Shown: positions 49,963 to 61,847, counted from the first letter of the stretch. The stretch is DNA of 64,000 nt from Diadema setosum (GCF_964275005.1 NC_092702.1:2617501-2681500); one strand, 5' to 3'. Numbers and translations are program-made. The notes: generated by a model not told the origin, from the letters alone.

Positions 49963-51244
49963 GTGTGCGTGCGTGTGTTTAGGCCCTCACATAGAAAGTA
50001 CCACCTCTCAGGAATTTCTTTTTGGCTGCCATATCGAACTGATGCATTCCCTATTCCAACCCCCTCTCTCGTCTGTCATTTATGAACACACACTCAAAAT
50101 TTGTGGCGTTTTTATACTAGTATTTTAATCAATACACATGTATTATTGACTGTGAGTGCAATGCACCATCATAATTACCAACATTACTTGAGTCATAGGG
50201 GTTAATGCTCATAAATCTGGAAATTATTGTGTTTATCATCTGCAGAGCGTTTACACTGTACAAGGTAATTCACCCTGAATGTCGCTCTAAAATCCACCAC
50301 AGGTATATAACGACCTACGTATAACACAGGCTCTGGTCGAAGTTGAGAACATTTAATCAACTGATGAGACTACCCTGAGTAAAATATACCCATTATTGAT
50401 AATAACACCATAACTATGGTTATAGACACACACACATGCAACAACAAAAAAAAAGAAACAAAAGAAATGAACAAACAATCAACAAACACTCACACATACA
50501 GAAGCAAACAAAAGGCTTGATAAATAAACTCACCAGCTGGTCATTGTGTCATTTCCTAGAGACCTTCCGGAGACGCATTGCTCGAAAAGACATGTTTTTC
50601 CCACATAACTGTCCTGAGGATAAAAGGGATAGGACAAGTTGGACAGACGAAAAGAAATAGAACTCCGAGTGAAAATATATCAAGGCAAAAAGAAAACCGT
50701 TTTTAAGACTTTCGCTCGCTTTGTCATATTTTTAGATAGAAACGAGTAATGTAATCTTAAAAGTAATGCCACTTAAGATGTTGTTAAAAACATTTATGGA
50801 ACCCAAACATGGCGGGAACTGACATATATATATATATATACATGTATGTATATCAATACACACACACACGCACGCACCGATGGTCGCCCACACAACACAT
50901 ATCCAGCAATAATTTGAATACTTTCTGGCAAACCTGCAGCTAAGAACAGAACAATAAGCAATAATATTTGTAGTGTTAAATGTTTGACAAGGAGAGACAA
51001 AACGCTAAAAAATGGATCAGTGGTATATACTTGCACATGATGTATAAGTAACATGCAACAACGACAAAATTGTAACAATAATTATCATAAAAACGTAATT
51101 TCTCCAGACATTTCCTTTTTAGGGAGAGATAAAATTAGTCTATCAAATAAAGTAAATATAAATAAATAATTCAAATATAAAGACTTGTTCTATACTTACT
51201 CCGAAAAGACACACCTTATAGACGTTTTCATTAGCTTCAGCCAT
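45326..51244 (-). CDS. Rab24-like small GTPase, tandem copy 3 (open frame, altered switches)
   Basis: There are six exons: 51200-51244, 50534-50613, 48862-48943, 46528-46599, 45758-45974 and 45326-45438, giving 202 aa. Every junction is GT-AG and in frame. Kept: P-loop GDSYVGKT (15-22), switch I Thr40, DISG with Asp63 and Gly66, GNKLDL (G4) and EASAKT (G5). Changed: the invariant Gly42 after switch I is Trp, Trp62 is Thr, catalytic Gln67 is Asp, and the following Glu-Arg is Trp-Gly. Nucleotide binding may survive, but hydrolysis and effector or GAP contacts should differ. The C-terminus ends RRCRIS, a plausible CaaX box with Ser last, unlike copy 2. Exon 6 is 36 nt shorter than in copy 2, in frame. 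It is either a neofunctionalised Rab or a young pseudogene without a stop yet. Confidence 0.82.
46793..46959. mobile_element. 167-bp fold-back MITE with GGGGGCATTTCATGAAGG ends
   Basis: The ends GGGGGCATTTCATGAAGG and CCTTCATGAAATGCCCCC are perfect inverted repeats. Inward, AACTTGTCGGATA motifs repeat in both arms (ATCCGACAAGTT). It sits in intron 3 of Rab copy 3, between exon 4 and exon 3, and is absent from copy 2. The target duplication is ambiguous. Confidence 0.75.
47745..48262. mobile_element. Fold-back element with degenerate GAGACCGACACT-type arms
   Basis: The left end ACAAGACCGACACCCACG and the right end CGTGGGTGTCGGTCTCGTGG are inverted. Both arms consist of imperfect units such as CCCACGAGTTATACAG, GAGTTCGACACTA and AGACCGACACTA. 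A poly(A) of about 26 bp (47960-47986) lies near the centre. It sits in intron 3 of Rab copy 3. A partial relative may lie at 49500-49575 (CTCATGGGCTGTATGA). Confidence 0.65.
48721..48744. repeat. Perfect 11-bp-arm hairpin
   Basis: ACCAAGGAGGT, a 2-nt spacer, then ACCTCCTTGGT. Related CCAAGGAGG motifs lie at 48674 and in inverted form around it. A similar hairpin, CCAGGGAGGTG / CACCTCCCTGG, occurs at 60966-60991 in the bHLH intron. Confidence 0.7.
49896..49968. repeat. (GT)n microsatellite
   Basis: About 70 bp of GT with GC interruptions toward the end, in intron 2 of Rab copy 3. Confidence 0.9.
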
Positions 51245-51400
51245 GGTTGTCGACCGAATACCAGAAAGTCCAACAAGTTTCGTTCGCTAGATATAGGCCC
51301 AGTGTTTCCAAACATACCAAAGTCCAAAATTCATGTCTGTTATTCAAAACTTGAAGGGAAAACCCGGATCTTTATTCTTCGCATATGATACGTTGGACTT
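51245..51400 (-). promoter_or_regulatory. Conserved promoter-proximal block of Rab copy 3
   Basis: GGGAAAACCC lies at 51356-51365, 112 bp upstream of the ATG, followed by GAAACACTGGGCCTATAT and GGTCGACAACCATGG around the start. It closely matches copy 2, and homology with copy 2 continues upstream to about 52550. Confidence 0.55.
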
Positions 51401-52675
51401 TGGGCAGATATGCTGAATAATTGGCAAAGAGCAAAAGGAGATACAAATAGGACTTCGTGTTTTAAAGACCAACATGAGGTCAATATTATAGAATAGGTAA
51501 GATTTCATACAATAGAGGAATCCTCATGATGTTCAATCATGAAAAATATAAGTCATTTTATCATCATTACTGGTTCATTATTTAAATTAAATGAATTATC
51601 ATAATCTTTGTCAGAAAGTAACAATGAAATAATATGAATTGTGTCTACAAAGCGAGTAGAATATCTATTTGCTTATTATTTTTAACTGCATTGATATCAA
51701 GTCATAACAATTAATGAACATTTCTATTCATAAAACTTAGGTGCACTGCATCAATGCATTGCTGTAGAGGAAAAGTACACAACATGTATAATTTAAGACT
51801 GTGATGCCGTTGAAAATAGAGATATTTTGGCTTAAGTATTTAAACAATGTAACTGTATATTCCAGACTGCTGTCGTGTCTTCCAAATGCTGCATGATGTC
51901 TTTCATGCCGTTATCATTTTAAACATGAACTTTATCCACTCCGCAACGAGTATACTAATCCTCTTGTCGTTGGTGGCAGCAAATCAACTCATGTAAAAGT
52001 CCGTCTCCGCCGAAAAGCAAATCTCGCTTAGTCGAGAAAAAAAAAAAAAAAAATCTTCACTCTAAATCTACATGCTGGCACGAATTACACACAGTCGCCA
52101 AAATAACAGTAATAACAATAAACATAAACAAAAATCAAGATATACTAATATTATGAATAGCTCTAGAACAGAATGCCATAGAGTTATTTTTTTGTTTCGG
52201 TTGTTTTCGCGTGGTTATGTCAATGTCAATGTCCGTGATCATGTAATTCATAATGCCAGGAGGGGAACGGCTCTCAGACAGTTGCGTTTTACGACTGAGA
52301 TTTCAAATTAAGGATTCTCTTTATGACCCTTGTCCATATAGTTACATCAACTTGACACCCTGAGTTGTGACCTTGTTGTGTACTCATACCATACTTATCA
52401 GAATTATGGTTCAGTTTCTCGTATTGTGCCATCAGTGAATATACCTTCCAAAAATAAATCCTTAAGTGAAGTCATTTCGGACTGAATAGGCAGTGTAAAG
52501 GGGCGGGAAACTTACGCCATTAATGCATGACCTCCGGTGGAGCTTAGTAATTGGAATGAGATCACCAACCAGGTCAAAATGTATGAGAAGTGAGTTATAT
52601 TTTTTTCAAACTTTGTTTTAAGTAAACAGTGACATCTTTCAAAAATCATATTAAATTAGGTCAGGTGATGTTCCT

Positions 52676-52804
52676 CCCCCCGCCCCCCCCCCCCCCCCGT
52701 CTCCAAAGAACAGTAATCTGTAGCTATGGTTTCAGTTGGAAAGAGGTATAGCTAGTATAGATTATCAATCAAACTACGATTTTATAGGGCCTGTATACTG
52801 TATA

Positions 52805-52848
<44 letters not shown>

Positions 52849-52867
52849 CCAAATAAATAAATATGTC

Positions 52868-52932
<65 letters not shown>

Positions 52933-53260
52933 TCAAAATATCTCAGCAATACCGATTCTCTTCTGTATTTGAAATTCAGTGTTACATGCCCTTATTTTTT
53001 TCTTCTTTTTCTTTATGTTGTAATCTAAGGCCTTGTAGATAATGTTTTTCTTTCCTTTTGTACTTTTGTGTCTGAAACAAGCTATCATGGTGAATATACC
53101 TTGTTTCTTGCTCTTTGCATATTATGTGATGTATATCCTTGTCATACTGTACGTATAATGTTTGTATTTTTAATCAATGTGTGGACCCCTCTGAAAACCA
53201 GCCTTTGGCTGACGAGGGTGTTCCACCCCATGAGTGGAAAATAAAAATTGAATTGAATTG

Positions 53261-53318
<58 letters not shown>
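52676..53318. repeat. Poly(C) run and three (TA)n blocks around a LINE 3' end
   Basis: There is a C-rich run at 52677-52699, TA blocks at 52806-52844, 52868-52928 and 53266-53317, and the segment ACCAAATAAATAAATATGTC copied after two of the TA blocks (52849, 53323). Confidence 0.8.
53035..53265 (+). mobile_element. CR1-type LINE 3' UTR with (ATTGA)n tail
   Basis: The UTR contains GACCCCTCTGAAAACCAGCC, TTGGCTGACGAGGGTGTTCC and a GTGGAAAATAAA signal, then a (TTGAA)n tail at 53239-53265 that merges with a (TA)n. The hairpin-forming GGGTGTTCCACCC near the tail is as expected for template recognition in this LINE group. Confidence 0.65.
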
Positions 53319-53320
<2 letters not shown>

Positions 53321-54239
53321 AATACCAAATAAATAAATATGTCTATATATATATAGAACATATTTACTTATTTGCATTCATATATTTTCATATATGTTTT
53401 TTGTATTACTTTTCATAAATGGGAAATAATTTTGACTTCATAAAATCATTACTTCATGTTCAGCAAAGGGATTTTGTTTTCTTGGAACCGCACAATTGTA
53501 TGCAAGCAGTTATAGACATGCACAGACTGTTATAGTCGTCTTAATAGTCATCTTTCGGGCTACATGCACAGTTAACATCAGTCTATACAAAACATGAGCA
53601 TTCATGCCACCAATATAGTCTACATACCATCAGTTATGCCCACCAGCAAAAGATGGATACTATGACTACCGAATATAAAACTCTGAGATGACAGAAACGG
53701 AAATAAATTTAAAGGAAATTCATAACTTTCTTTAATGATCAGTGGAAATACTTATAACCGCATTATCATTACGTCAGAGACATTTTCACTTGACTCTATG
53801 ATTACCTGATCTTATAATGTTCCTTTTCTTCATTGTGTCTAAAAAAAAAACAAAAAAAAAACAAAAAACAAAAAAAAACACATTAGAGTAACTACATAAG
53901 CGTGTAATTGTTACAAAGAGGAACCAAGGTGTTAATTTGCCATGGTTCTACCAAAGAGGTACGGGGTGAGTACCTTGAGATGAACAATACAACAAAAATT
54001 TTACGACCCAAAGTATTACGCAACGAGCTTGACATTATATCGCTCTCTTTGTAGGCCTATATATCTTCTTGGTTATATCAACGACTGGGAAATTCCCTTC
54101 CCGCATTCTTGTGAACCTGAAATGGCAGTGAGATAAAATAGAGTAAAGAAACCATTAAGTTTTTCGCGTTAGTAATTGGATTAACATAGCCATTTTAATT
54201 TCTTTTGATTACGAATATTGTTAAAAAGAATGTAATATC

Positions 54240-54352
54240 AGGCTTGTCATTATTCACCTAGTGGACATTAGCTGTTGACACATGTACGGTCTTATATCAT
54301 GTATTTTTATGGAAATAAATAAACTATGGAATTGAATTGAATTGAATTGAGG
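54240..54352 (+). mobile_element. LINE 3' end with (ATTGA)n tail
   Basis: A T-rich UTR with GGAAATAAATAAACTATGG is followed by (AATTG)n at 54330-54350. Only the end of the element is present. Confidence 0.5.
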
Positions 54353-54966
54353 TGGACGCTTACTGTCCACGTATGACACGGACTGTGATACAACAGAAGA
54401 ATGCTGCAACTGCTTAATTTCCCATGAAAGCTACAACCTGCCTCAAGCTTTCAACATAGAACTGACTAAGGAGTTGAACAGACCTACGATAAATATTGAT
54501 TATGTACATTGCACGTCAATGAAATTTACACATAATATCTTACATTTTCATAACCACGACACAAAAGTAATAACACTGGCATCTCGCTATTCCAATCACG
54601 AGTAGACATTATACTGCATCATTTTGTGGAAATCGTATCAAGTCAACTGCACAATTTTGTAACACATGCCGTTGCCTATTGGAAAAATAGTAAAGAAAGG
54701 ACACTATACTGCATAGTAGATACTGTACAACGTTATATACCGTTAACAACCATTAAAAAAAAAAGAATCCACTTCACTGACTGGGTTAGAATGACAGAAG
54801 TGGGTCAGAAATCCAAAATTAGCGAGTATTTTTTTTTTACTGCAAAAGGAACAAATTCTGAGTGGACATGGCATTAGACAGGTGTCAAGAGGGTTCGTTA
54901 AGGTTTTGGAATACTAATGGTATATCCTGTAAAATGACGGAATTTTAAAGACAACACTATTTTAAC

Positions 54967-55460
54967 CCTAAAGGGACCGGGCTTTTTTGGCTATGCTCAG
55001 ACCCGGGGGGGGGGGGATGGAAACTCATTTCAATTCTTATGTATTTTATTGTTTTCAGAATTTCTTATCTATTTCTTTGTTTTTCAACTTTAGTTTTTTC
55101 TTTGCTTTTTCATTGGAAATTGTCACTGACCACTTTTCTACCATAATTAGCACAAAACTAATCAATGAAAGTGATTAATTGTAAAAAATAATCGGGTTTT
55201 TATGACTTTCATGACAGAGCACTGTTTTCCATAGGAAATGTACACAAAATCACAAAATTGTGCCCGTTTTGGGGCGACACTCCGTTACAAAAACGGGCGT
55301 GGCTTCGCAAAAGTATGCACGGACGTCACAAATTTGGTCTCAAAAGTTGCGCGAGACTTGAACAAAGAAAATCAAGAAGCTTCGCGACGAGGCCTTCTCG
55401 CGTCGAGGGGGGGGGGGGGGGGGGCGGATTCCGCCCCCCCCCCCCCCGGCCCTTTTAGGG
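54967..55460. mobile_element. piggyBac-like MITE 1 with G-tract hairpin
   Basis: It is flanked by TTAA (54963-54966, 55461-55464). It begins CCCTAAAGGGACCGGGC and ends GGCCCTTTTAGGG, as in piggyBac-type CCCT...AGGG termini at TTAA. Close to the right end a run of 18 G, then CGGATTCCG, then 15 C forms a strong hairpin, and a G run also follows the left end. The interior has no transposase. Two short forward frames are artefacts. Confidence 0.75.
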
Positions 55461-55610
55461 TTAAGTCATAGTTTGAAAAAAAAAAAGTCATTTCCTTCCA
55501 AAGATTCGAGTAAAAGAATGATTTCTTTAGCGGGTTGACAAAGAAACAAAGGTTGATATGTATTTACATTTTGAGAGTGCAGTGAAACAAATATTCTTAA
55601 ATCAGCTTAA

Positions 55611-56459
55611 CCCTATTAAGCCCAAGCTATTTTGACCCTTCCCAGGCCCAAGGGGGGGGGGGGCACATTGTGTCCCCCTATATAACTTTGTTATTGTTTG
55701 ATGTTCCATCGTCATATTTGGCACATGGGTAGAGCAACTGATATTCTACATGACAGCATACTTGAATTTTTTCAAGGTCACTCATAGAGGACGCTATTCA
55801 TCAGAATATAAAGAAATACATAGGAAATATGCTAAAAACAGGGTTTTTCTGTAAAATTTCTTTATCCCCAGTATATATGTCTTATCATATTTGCCACAAA
55901 TGATGTGCAAGTCAAAGCTTATTATTTGTTATGGTTGAAATTTCTCAAGGTCACCACATGGGGGCGCTATTCATAACAAAATAAAGAAATACATTATGAG
56001 ACCTGTCATGTATTGTTTGGGATAGGTACATGCATAGTTATCATATTTCATATTCCCATATATAGTATTGGAATTTTAAGTTTGCAGATTGATAATGTGA
56101 TAAACAAATGATATTAGAGGTAAATAATGGGAGAAACATTTCAGGGCCATATTTACTTGACATTTTGCTTCTTTAGCAAATTTCAGCCAAGAAACGCCCA
56201 TTTCATACATTATAATATTGTAAATTGGAATTGGAACAGAAAAATACGCAAAATCTGACTGACATGGTTGTAAGTTTATGGTTGCCATGGCAACCAGCAA
56301 TAACAGATAGAGCTAAATTATATATCAAAATGTTCGGAATAAGATTTTAGGAAAAGTCACCAAATTTGGTTAAAATTGGATTAAGGGCGAAGGAGTGGCG
56401 AATGAAAATCTGGTAGGGGGGCACAATGTGCCCCCCCCCCCCCCTTTGGCTTTATAGGG
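55611..56459. mobile_element. piggyBac-like MITE 2 with GCACANTGTG hairpins
   Basis: It is flanked by TTAA (55607-55610, 56460-56463). It begins CCCTATTAAGCCCAAG and ends CTTTGGCTTTATAGGG. Near each end a G run, GCACATTGTG or GCACAATGTG, and a C run form a subterminal hairpin. It shares this design with MITE 1, only 150 bp away in the same orientation, but the interior differs. It is non-autonomous, about 849 bp. Confidence 0.75.
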
Positions 56460-56947
56460 TTAAAGGGGAGCGGAATCGGACAATGATATGGTTATCTATG
56501 TGATCATTGGTATAAATTGATACCAGTACGGAATAAGTCATGGTGTTCAACGAGGACCTCGAAAAAGATGAATTGCTCACGTGTCTGTGAGGTCACTTGT
56601 GTAATACTCCTCATCAGTTCATGTTTCAGATTTTGTTTCTTATAACGAAAATAAGTTTGGTCGTTTAGCTGAGATAGCAATTCCTATACGTTCCACTGGA
56701 CGTCTTGTCAGCCTATTTTCAGGTGACTTACTTTTTTTTTCCAAAATGTAATAACTTTCAAAATATTTGCACAGTTTCACTCTAACTGGTTTTTAACCTT
56801 TATTTCATATAGTTTCATCAAAATAAAAAGTTCTTTCAGATTGACTCCCGTCTTAAGTCACAGACTTAGTACTTTAACACTTCACATTGAGGTGCGTCGG
56901 GGGTGGTTAGCACACATCGTGGGCATGCGTACTGATTTTCTCTCCAT

Positions 56948-59900
56948 TCACTGAGTGGAGGGCGTTTGATACTGCGCTTGCGTGGTTTGATGCATGACGC
57001 CGTTGTAGTCCAGCATACTGTGTTCCCCGCCTGGTTGGGGTTGTGGCGGTGCTTGCTGATGGGGTTGTTGCTGGTGGAGAACGTGTTGCTGCGTCGACTG
57101 ATGGGGATGTTGCAAGGGTTGAAGAGATGTTGCATAAGGGTCTGGAATAGCACCACTGACCATGCCGTTACTGGTAGGGTCTTGGGACATGTCGAGGCTG
57201 GATTGCACCCCATTATATTCATTCATCTTGGCCTGAGATGAAAACATGAAATCACATGGCACATTATTGGCAGTTGGTGTTATTTTGGGAGAATCAAATA
57301 TCTACTTTTGTAAGTTACACAAACAGGATGGTAGAAGCTAAAACAGAATAGGACAAAAGATGATTAATTTTGGGAGACTTAATGCGTCATTACTGTTACT
57401 GAAAATTGTAATTCCAACTAGACACAGGCAAATAACAGGAAAGGAGATGGTGTCATCACTTCACACGTATCCATTTGACCGGAACACAAATCTTAAACTT
57501 TTTTTCGTTTTCTCTTCAAACAGAATTCCAAAAGAATAAATCGTGTCAGTCAAACTACTTTATTGTTACAGAGGTGGGTGGAGCGTTCGGTTGTTTGTCT
57601 ACATTGTATTTGTTTTCTATTGACGAACATGAAATTGAAGGCCTTATCTTTCGGTTATGATCTCATTCATTATAAGTGTGAATAAAATGTTAAAGTCCTC
57701 TTGAGATTGTGTGTATCAGCGTGAGTTGAGGCTGTGCATGTGTTTGCGTGTGTATGCGTGTACAAGTGTATGTATATCAATGCTACAAATGTTTTGTCCC
57801 CATCATCTTGGTATGTATTGTATTGGTGAGCTACCTTTTCGCGGGCCCAGATAAACCCCCTCGCACGAGCCCAGTGGTAGTAGGCGCCTCCGGCCGTCGG
57901 TAGCCGTGTCGTCATCGTCAGCGTCTCCTCCAGGTCGTTGATGTACTCGATAGCGAAGCGGAGGGCTTGGATCTTGGACATCTTCTTTCCCGGCTGCTTG
58001 CGGTGGGCCAGTTTCCCGCGCAGCATCTCGAACGCGTTGTTCATGTCCCGCATCCGCGACCTGGATTGACGGGATCAGAGGTTCGAGAAAAGATAAGCGG
58101 GAAAATTGATTATTCCCGCAACAGGATCTCTGTCGTGTATGGCATATTTATGTATCCCGGCATCATATCATCAGTCGTGTTAGTGTTTCGGCATAGATAG
58201 AATCCATTTAGTTGAGGGCTGCTGCAAGTACAGAACTAGTCCAGCTTCTGGACTCTTTTTACTCGTAGGGGTGATTCAGTGTACGCGACAAGCCGTATGA
58301 GGGCGTGACACCCGAGAACTGCGATACCCGAGAAAAAAGAAGTTGGGCGCGCAGTCTCTCGATTATCGCAATCACAAAATTTGCGCCCTCTCTTGGTTTA
58401 TCGCACCAAGGAAAAGGGGACGGAGCCCAGACTAGTACAGAACGGGACGGACGACAAAACATTATACCTAGTCATTCATTGGTAACGGTCAATCCATGCG
58501 TTTTGGGCGACTCGCCGTTCACAAGTAGCTGGCAGGTGACATTAATATGAAATTTATTTATTGATGAGAAATTGCCTTCTTTAAAAATATAATCTCTCGC
58601 TTTGCAGGAATGTATTAGAGCAACTACACTATCGAATCCTGGCATAAACTATACACAGTGTGAGTCAGGCTATCAATGACGAGATATGTTGAAAGCTGTA
58701 TATTAGACACTTAACGTGTTATTATGATACACGACGCAAAATAAAATATTTCGTCACTGAATGCAAAGTGCTTCAAGCTTTCGTTTCGGTTCATCCTCAA
58801 GTTCTTACTCCTCTGTCTGTACAAAAAAAAATGACTTAAAACTTTCATTGTCACAAAATGATTCAGATGCAATAACAAAGGAATGAGGTTCATTGTCTGT
58901 TTATCTCCTTAGAGGGAAAATTACCCTAAATATGTAAGTGGATTCACTGAATACAGTGATAGTAAGAAAAACACAATCATTGACGTGACAACTGTTTGAG
59001 AAAAGATTGGACAATGAGTTCAAAAACTGTAGTGAATGTTTAAAATTTTGATTAAATCATGTGTCTGTATCATAGTTACATCATTCAACTACTAAGACAT
59101 CACAAACTGTCGAAATCTTCCTATCCCAGCAATAGTAGCATCAGAAAACTTAAAAAAACTTTTGCACTAATTGTGAGATTTTTCTCAAACTTCACTAATA
59201 TCTTTTAGAAATATTGCTGAAATCACTGCATCTACTTAAATATTGAGGCAAAATCCCCTTAAGAGAAAAAAAAATCACTCAAATTACGTCTACTTTTACA
59301 TTGTTGCCAATCTAATGCGCAATTAAGAGATGTGATCGAACCGTAATTGAAGAGCTACAATCCAATTAGACATAGGATTTTAAGAGGTGCAATTGGATAA
59401 CCTTGCTGATATTGTAACGTCCTTTACTTCGCCGAATTGTGATAAGATCTGAATGTTTCGATTAAGGGCCTTCGCGCGATAAAGGCTTCGGAGCAATTAA
59501 CATTTCTCCTCGCGCCGAATTATCTCATTAGGATAGCACGGAAGGTTAGAAGTTAGAACCTTTGCACGGAGTGCGCCAGGTTTGCTATGAATCCTTAAAC
59601 AAAGAGGGTTTCCTCCAACACTCTTTATTCTCGCAGTAAAGCAGGTAGATGGTGGTATAAATGATGAGGTCGAGAAGCCCATTGACAACTTTGAAGAAAA
59701 CTTCGACTTGGTCTGCATAGAAATACCATGATTTTCTCAATAATCTTATTAAAAAATCTGCTTCTTCATCATATAATAGTGTTTGATGAAAAAAAAAAAA
59801 AAAACCTCTATTTCTTCTCCTTGATTTCACTCTCAAAGAAAATTTAGCAAAGGCTGCTGTTTAGTCGAAGACAAATTCTTTTTCATTGCAAGTGATTGAC

Positions 59901-61847
59901 AAATTGCCGTACATCGACGTAAATGAGCACTGAATTGATCAGTGTTATAGTAGCCATGATAAAAATCATGGGTGTACATACTCTAGCAGGATTCGAACCT
60001 ACGACTTACTGATCATCGGACAGGCGTCATCTCCACTAGACCACCGAGCTTTCGCCCGACAGCAAGTGTTGGTTCTAATCCTTATAGCATGCAGCGGGTA
60101 CTGCGGAAATGAGCACTGGTGGTCTCGTGGAGATGACGCCTGTCCGGTGATCAGGAGGTCGTAGGTTCGAATCCTGCTCGAGTATGTACGCCCATGATTT
60201 TTAACATGGCTACTACTATAACACTGATCAATTCAGTACTCATTTACGTCGATGTAGGGCAATTTGTCAATCACTTGCAATGAAAACATCTCGACGGGAG
60301 AATTTCATGAATTTGAAAAATTCTTTTTCCTTTATCAAATTTGCAAGTGTCACTGTGACCGATATCGGTAAATTCCTCAACTGTCATGATTAGGCATCAT
60401 TTGGGTTAAACTCCTAAAAACTTTGTTTGATTTGACTCCACATGTCCAAGTCAATCTGAATACGAAGCGAAGTGGAGATTCACTTGAAGACTGATGAGGT
60501 CATGAAACAATGTGAAGAATAATGAAAGAAGGTGGAGAGTGGCTGTAAATGCTTCTCACCTATCTGCGGTGAAAACAAAAATATTGACAGCAATGACTTT
60601 GAAGTTTTCTGTGCGGTATACCATTCATTTTCGTTGAGATAAGTACTTCAAATAATCATATTTTGACTCGGGTCAGTGTGTCATGAATTGCTTATGTTTA
60701 AAGTTGTGTTTTAAGTGTTCATTTATAACTTCATCGTAATCATTATCGCAATCAAATAATCGATCCACATGCAGAATAATTATGATTGTAAAAAGAGGAG
60801 ATATTGATGTCAGTATGGCGCATACGCAGACCCATACAAACATAGTGTTGATCTCACTCTTTCGTCGCAGTCTATTTGGTGTTTTGCAGCCCTCCTTTTT
60901 TCACATCCTCTAGGTGTTTAGTTATTCATCATCATTTACCGCGGACCCTACGAGGTCCGGTAAAACCAGGGAGGTGGATTCACCTCCCTGGTAAAACTAA
61001 GTAGACTTTTTTTTATTACCCATTATAGTTATCCGTAAAAAAAAGGCTAAGATTCATCAAGAAACACATCAGCTAATTTTAACTCGTTTCTTCTTTGAAA
61101 GGAAATTTTTGTTTTTGTTTGTGTGTACTTGATAACTTATGTAATGAGACAAGTGTAATTGCAGCTCACCCCCAAATGTTCAGAAAACTACAGAATCGTT
61201 AAATACAATCATTTTTTTTTGGGGGGGGGGGGTGAGACTGGGAGATGATGGCCGGGAAGAGATATAATAGTGCATTGTGACAATCTGGCCGTATAAGACA
61301 ATTACCTCTCTCTGTCACTGGCCGTTTTGCGCTGGAGCATTTCCCGCGTTTTTTCCTCTTCTGAGGCCAGGTCGTCTGGCGAAGCGACACCCAGCGGCTT
61401 TTGGTCGTCCGAACCAGACGAGACCAGCCCTCCTCCCCCGTTCCCGAGAGCGTCGTGCTGGTGATGAAGCGACACGACCACCCGAGAGTACGACTGGTGC
61501 TGCTGATCGAGATGATGGCCAATAACTGCCGGGGCGGCTCCGGATGACGAGCTTAGATGCCGGTGGTGGTGGTGGTGGTGGTAGCTGTGGTAGGTATCAT
61601 AATGCTGCATGGGGTGCTGTTGTTGATGGTGTTGATGTTGATGATGATGGTGGGAGTGTTGAACTTGTGAGGGATGCGATGGTTGTTGCTCCTGCATCGG
61701 GCTACTATCACCCGCAGTACAGTACGACGCAGCGACGGGCGTGCCCGGGCAGTCCGGCTCGGGGAGTCCGTTCAGATGACCATCTACCGGACTCTGTTGT
61801 AACACATCCTCCTCGTCTTCCTGCTTCAAAATAATCGTCTCCTCCAT
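56948..61847 (-). CDS. Class A bHLH transcription factor, Mesp-like (350 aa)
   Basis: There are three exons: 61306-61847, 57835-58060 and 56948-57232, joined in frame at GT-AG sites. The N-terminus is acidic, then very His/Gln-rich (about residues 64-98), then Ser/Gly-rich. The bHLH domain spans about 172-228 and is split by intron 1 inside the basic region (ASDRER | SRMRDMN). It has the E-box-contacting Glu-Arg pair (E180-R181), helix 1 [12 protein letters not shown], a longish loop HRKQPGKK, and helix 2 [21 protein letters not shown]. The RMRD-type start and loop length resemble Mesp/Mesogenin, while KKMSK and IEYI also recall Ascl, so the family is not certain. The C-terminus is Gln/Pro-rich and ends in PSTQ. 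It would act in the nucleus as a dimer, probably with an E-protein, as a developmental regulator. Start: first ATG of the long open exon. Confidence 0.85.
59880..60286. mobile_element. 407-bp fold-back with tRNA-like arms, in bHLH intron 1
   Basis: The left arm TTTTCATTGCAAGTGATTG and the right arm CAATCACTTGCAATGAAAA pair, as do about 170 bp inward. Each arm contains a tRNA-like unit in opposite orientation: A box GGTGGTCTMGTGGAGATGAC, a CCTG...CAGG anticodon stem and B box GTAGGTTCGAATCCTG. The arms differ by scattered substitutions, so it is not freshly made. The spacer is 60064-60110. Confidence 0.75.
60930..61000. repeat. Two adjacent short hairpins
   Basis: GGACC...GGTCC (60949-60958 region) is followed by CCAGGGAGGTG-GATT-CACCTCCCTGG (60966-60991), flanked on both sides by GGTAAAAC. 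The second hairpin resembles the one at 48721-48744. Confidence 0.6.

Noticed and set aside
57670-57834. Continuation of the bHLH exon 2 frame past 57835
   Set aside because: There is a clear donor at 57835 and a matching in-frame acceptor at 57232. The read-through is GT-repeat-like sequence.
61544-61834. Gly/Val-rich plus-strand frame
   Set aside because: It is the shadow of the His/Gln-rich first exon of the bHLH gene.
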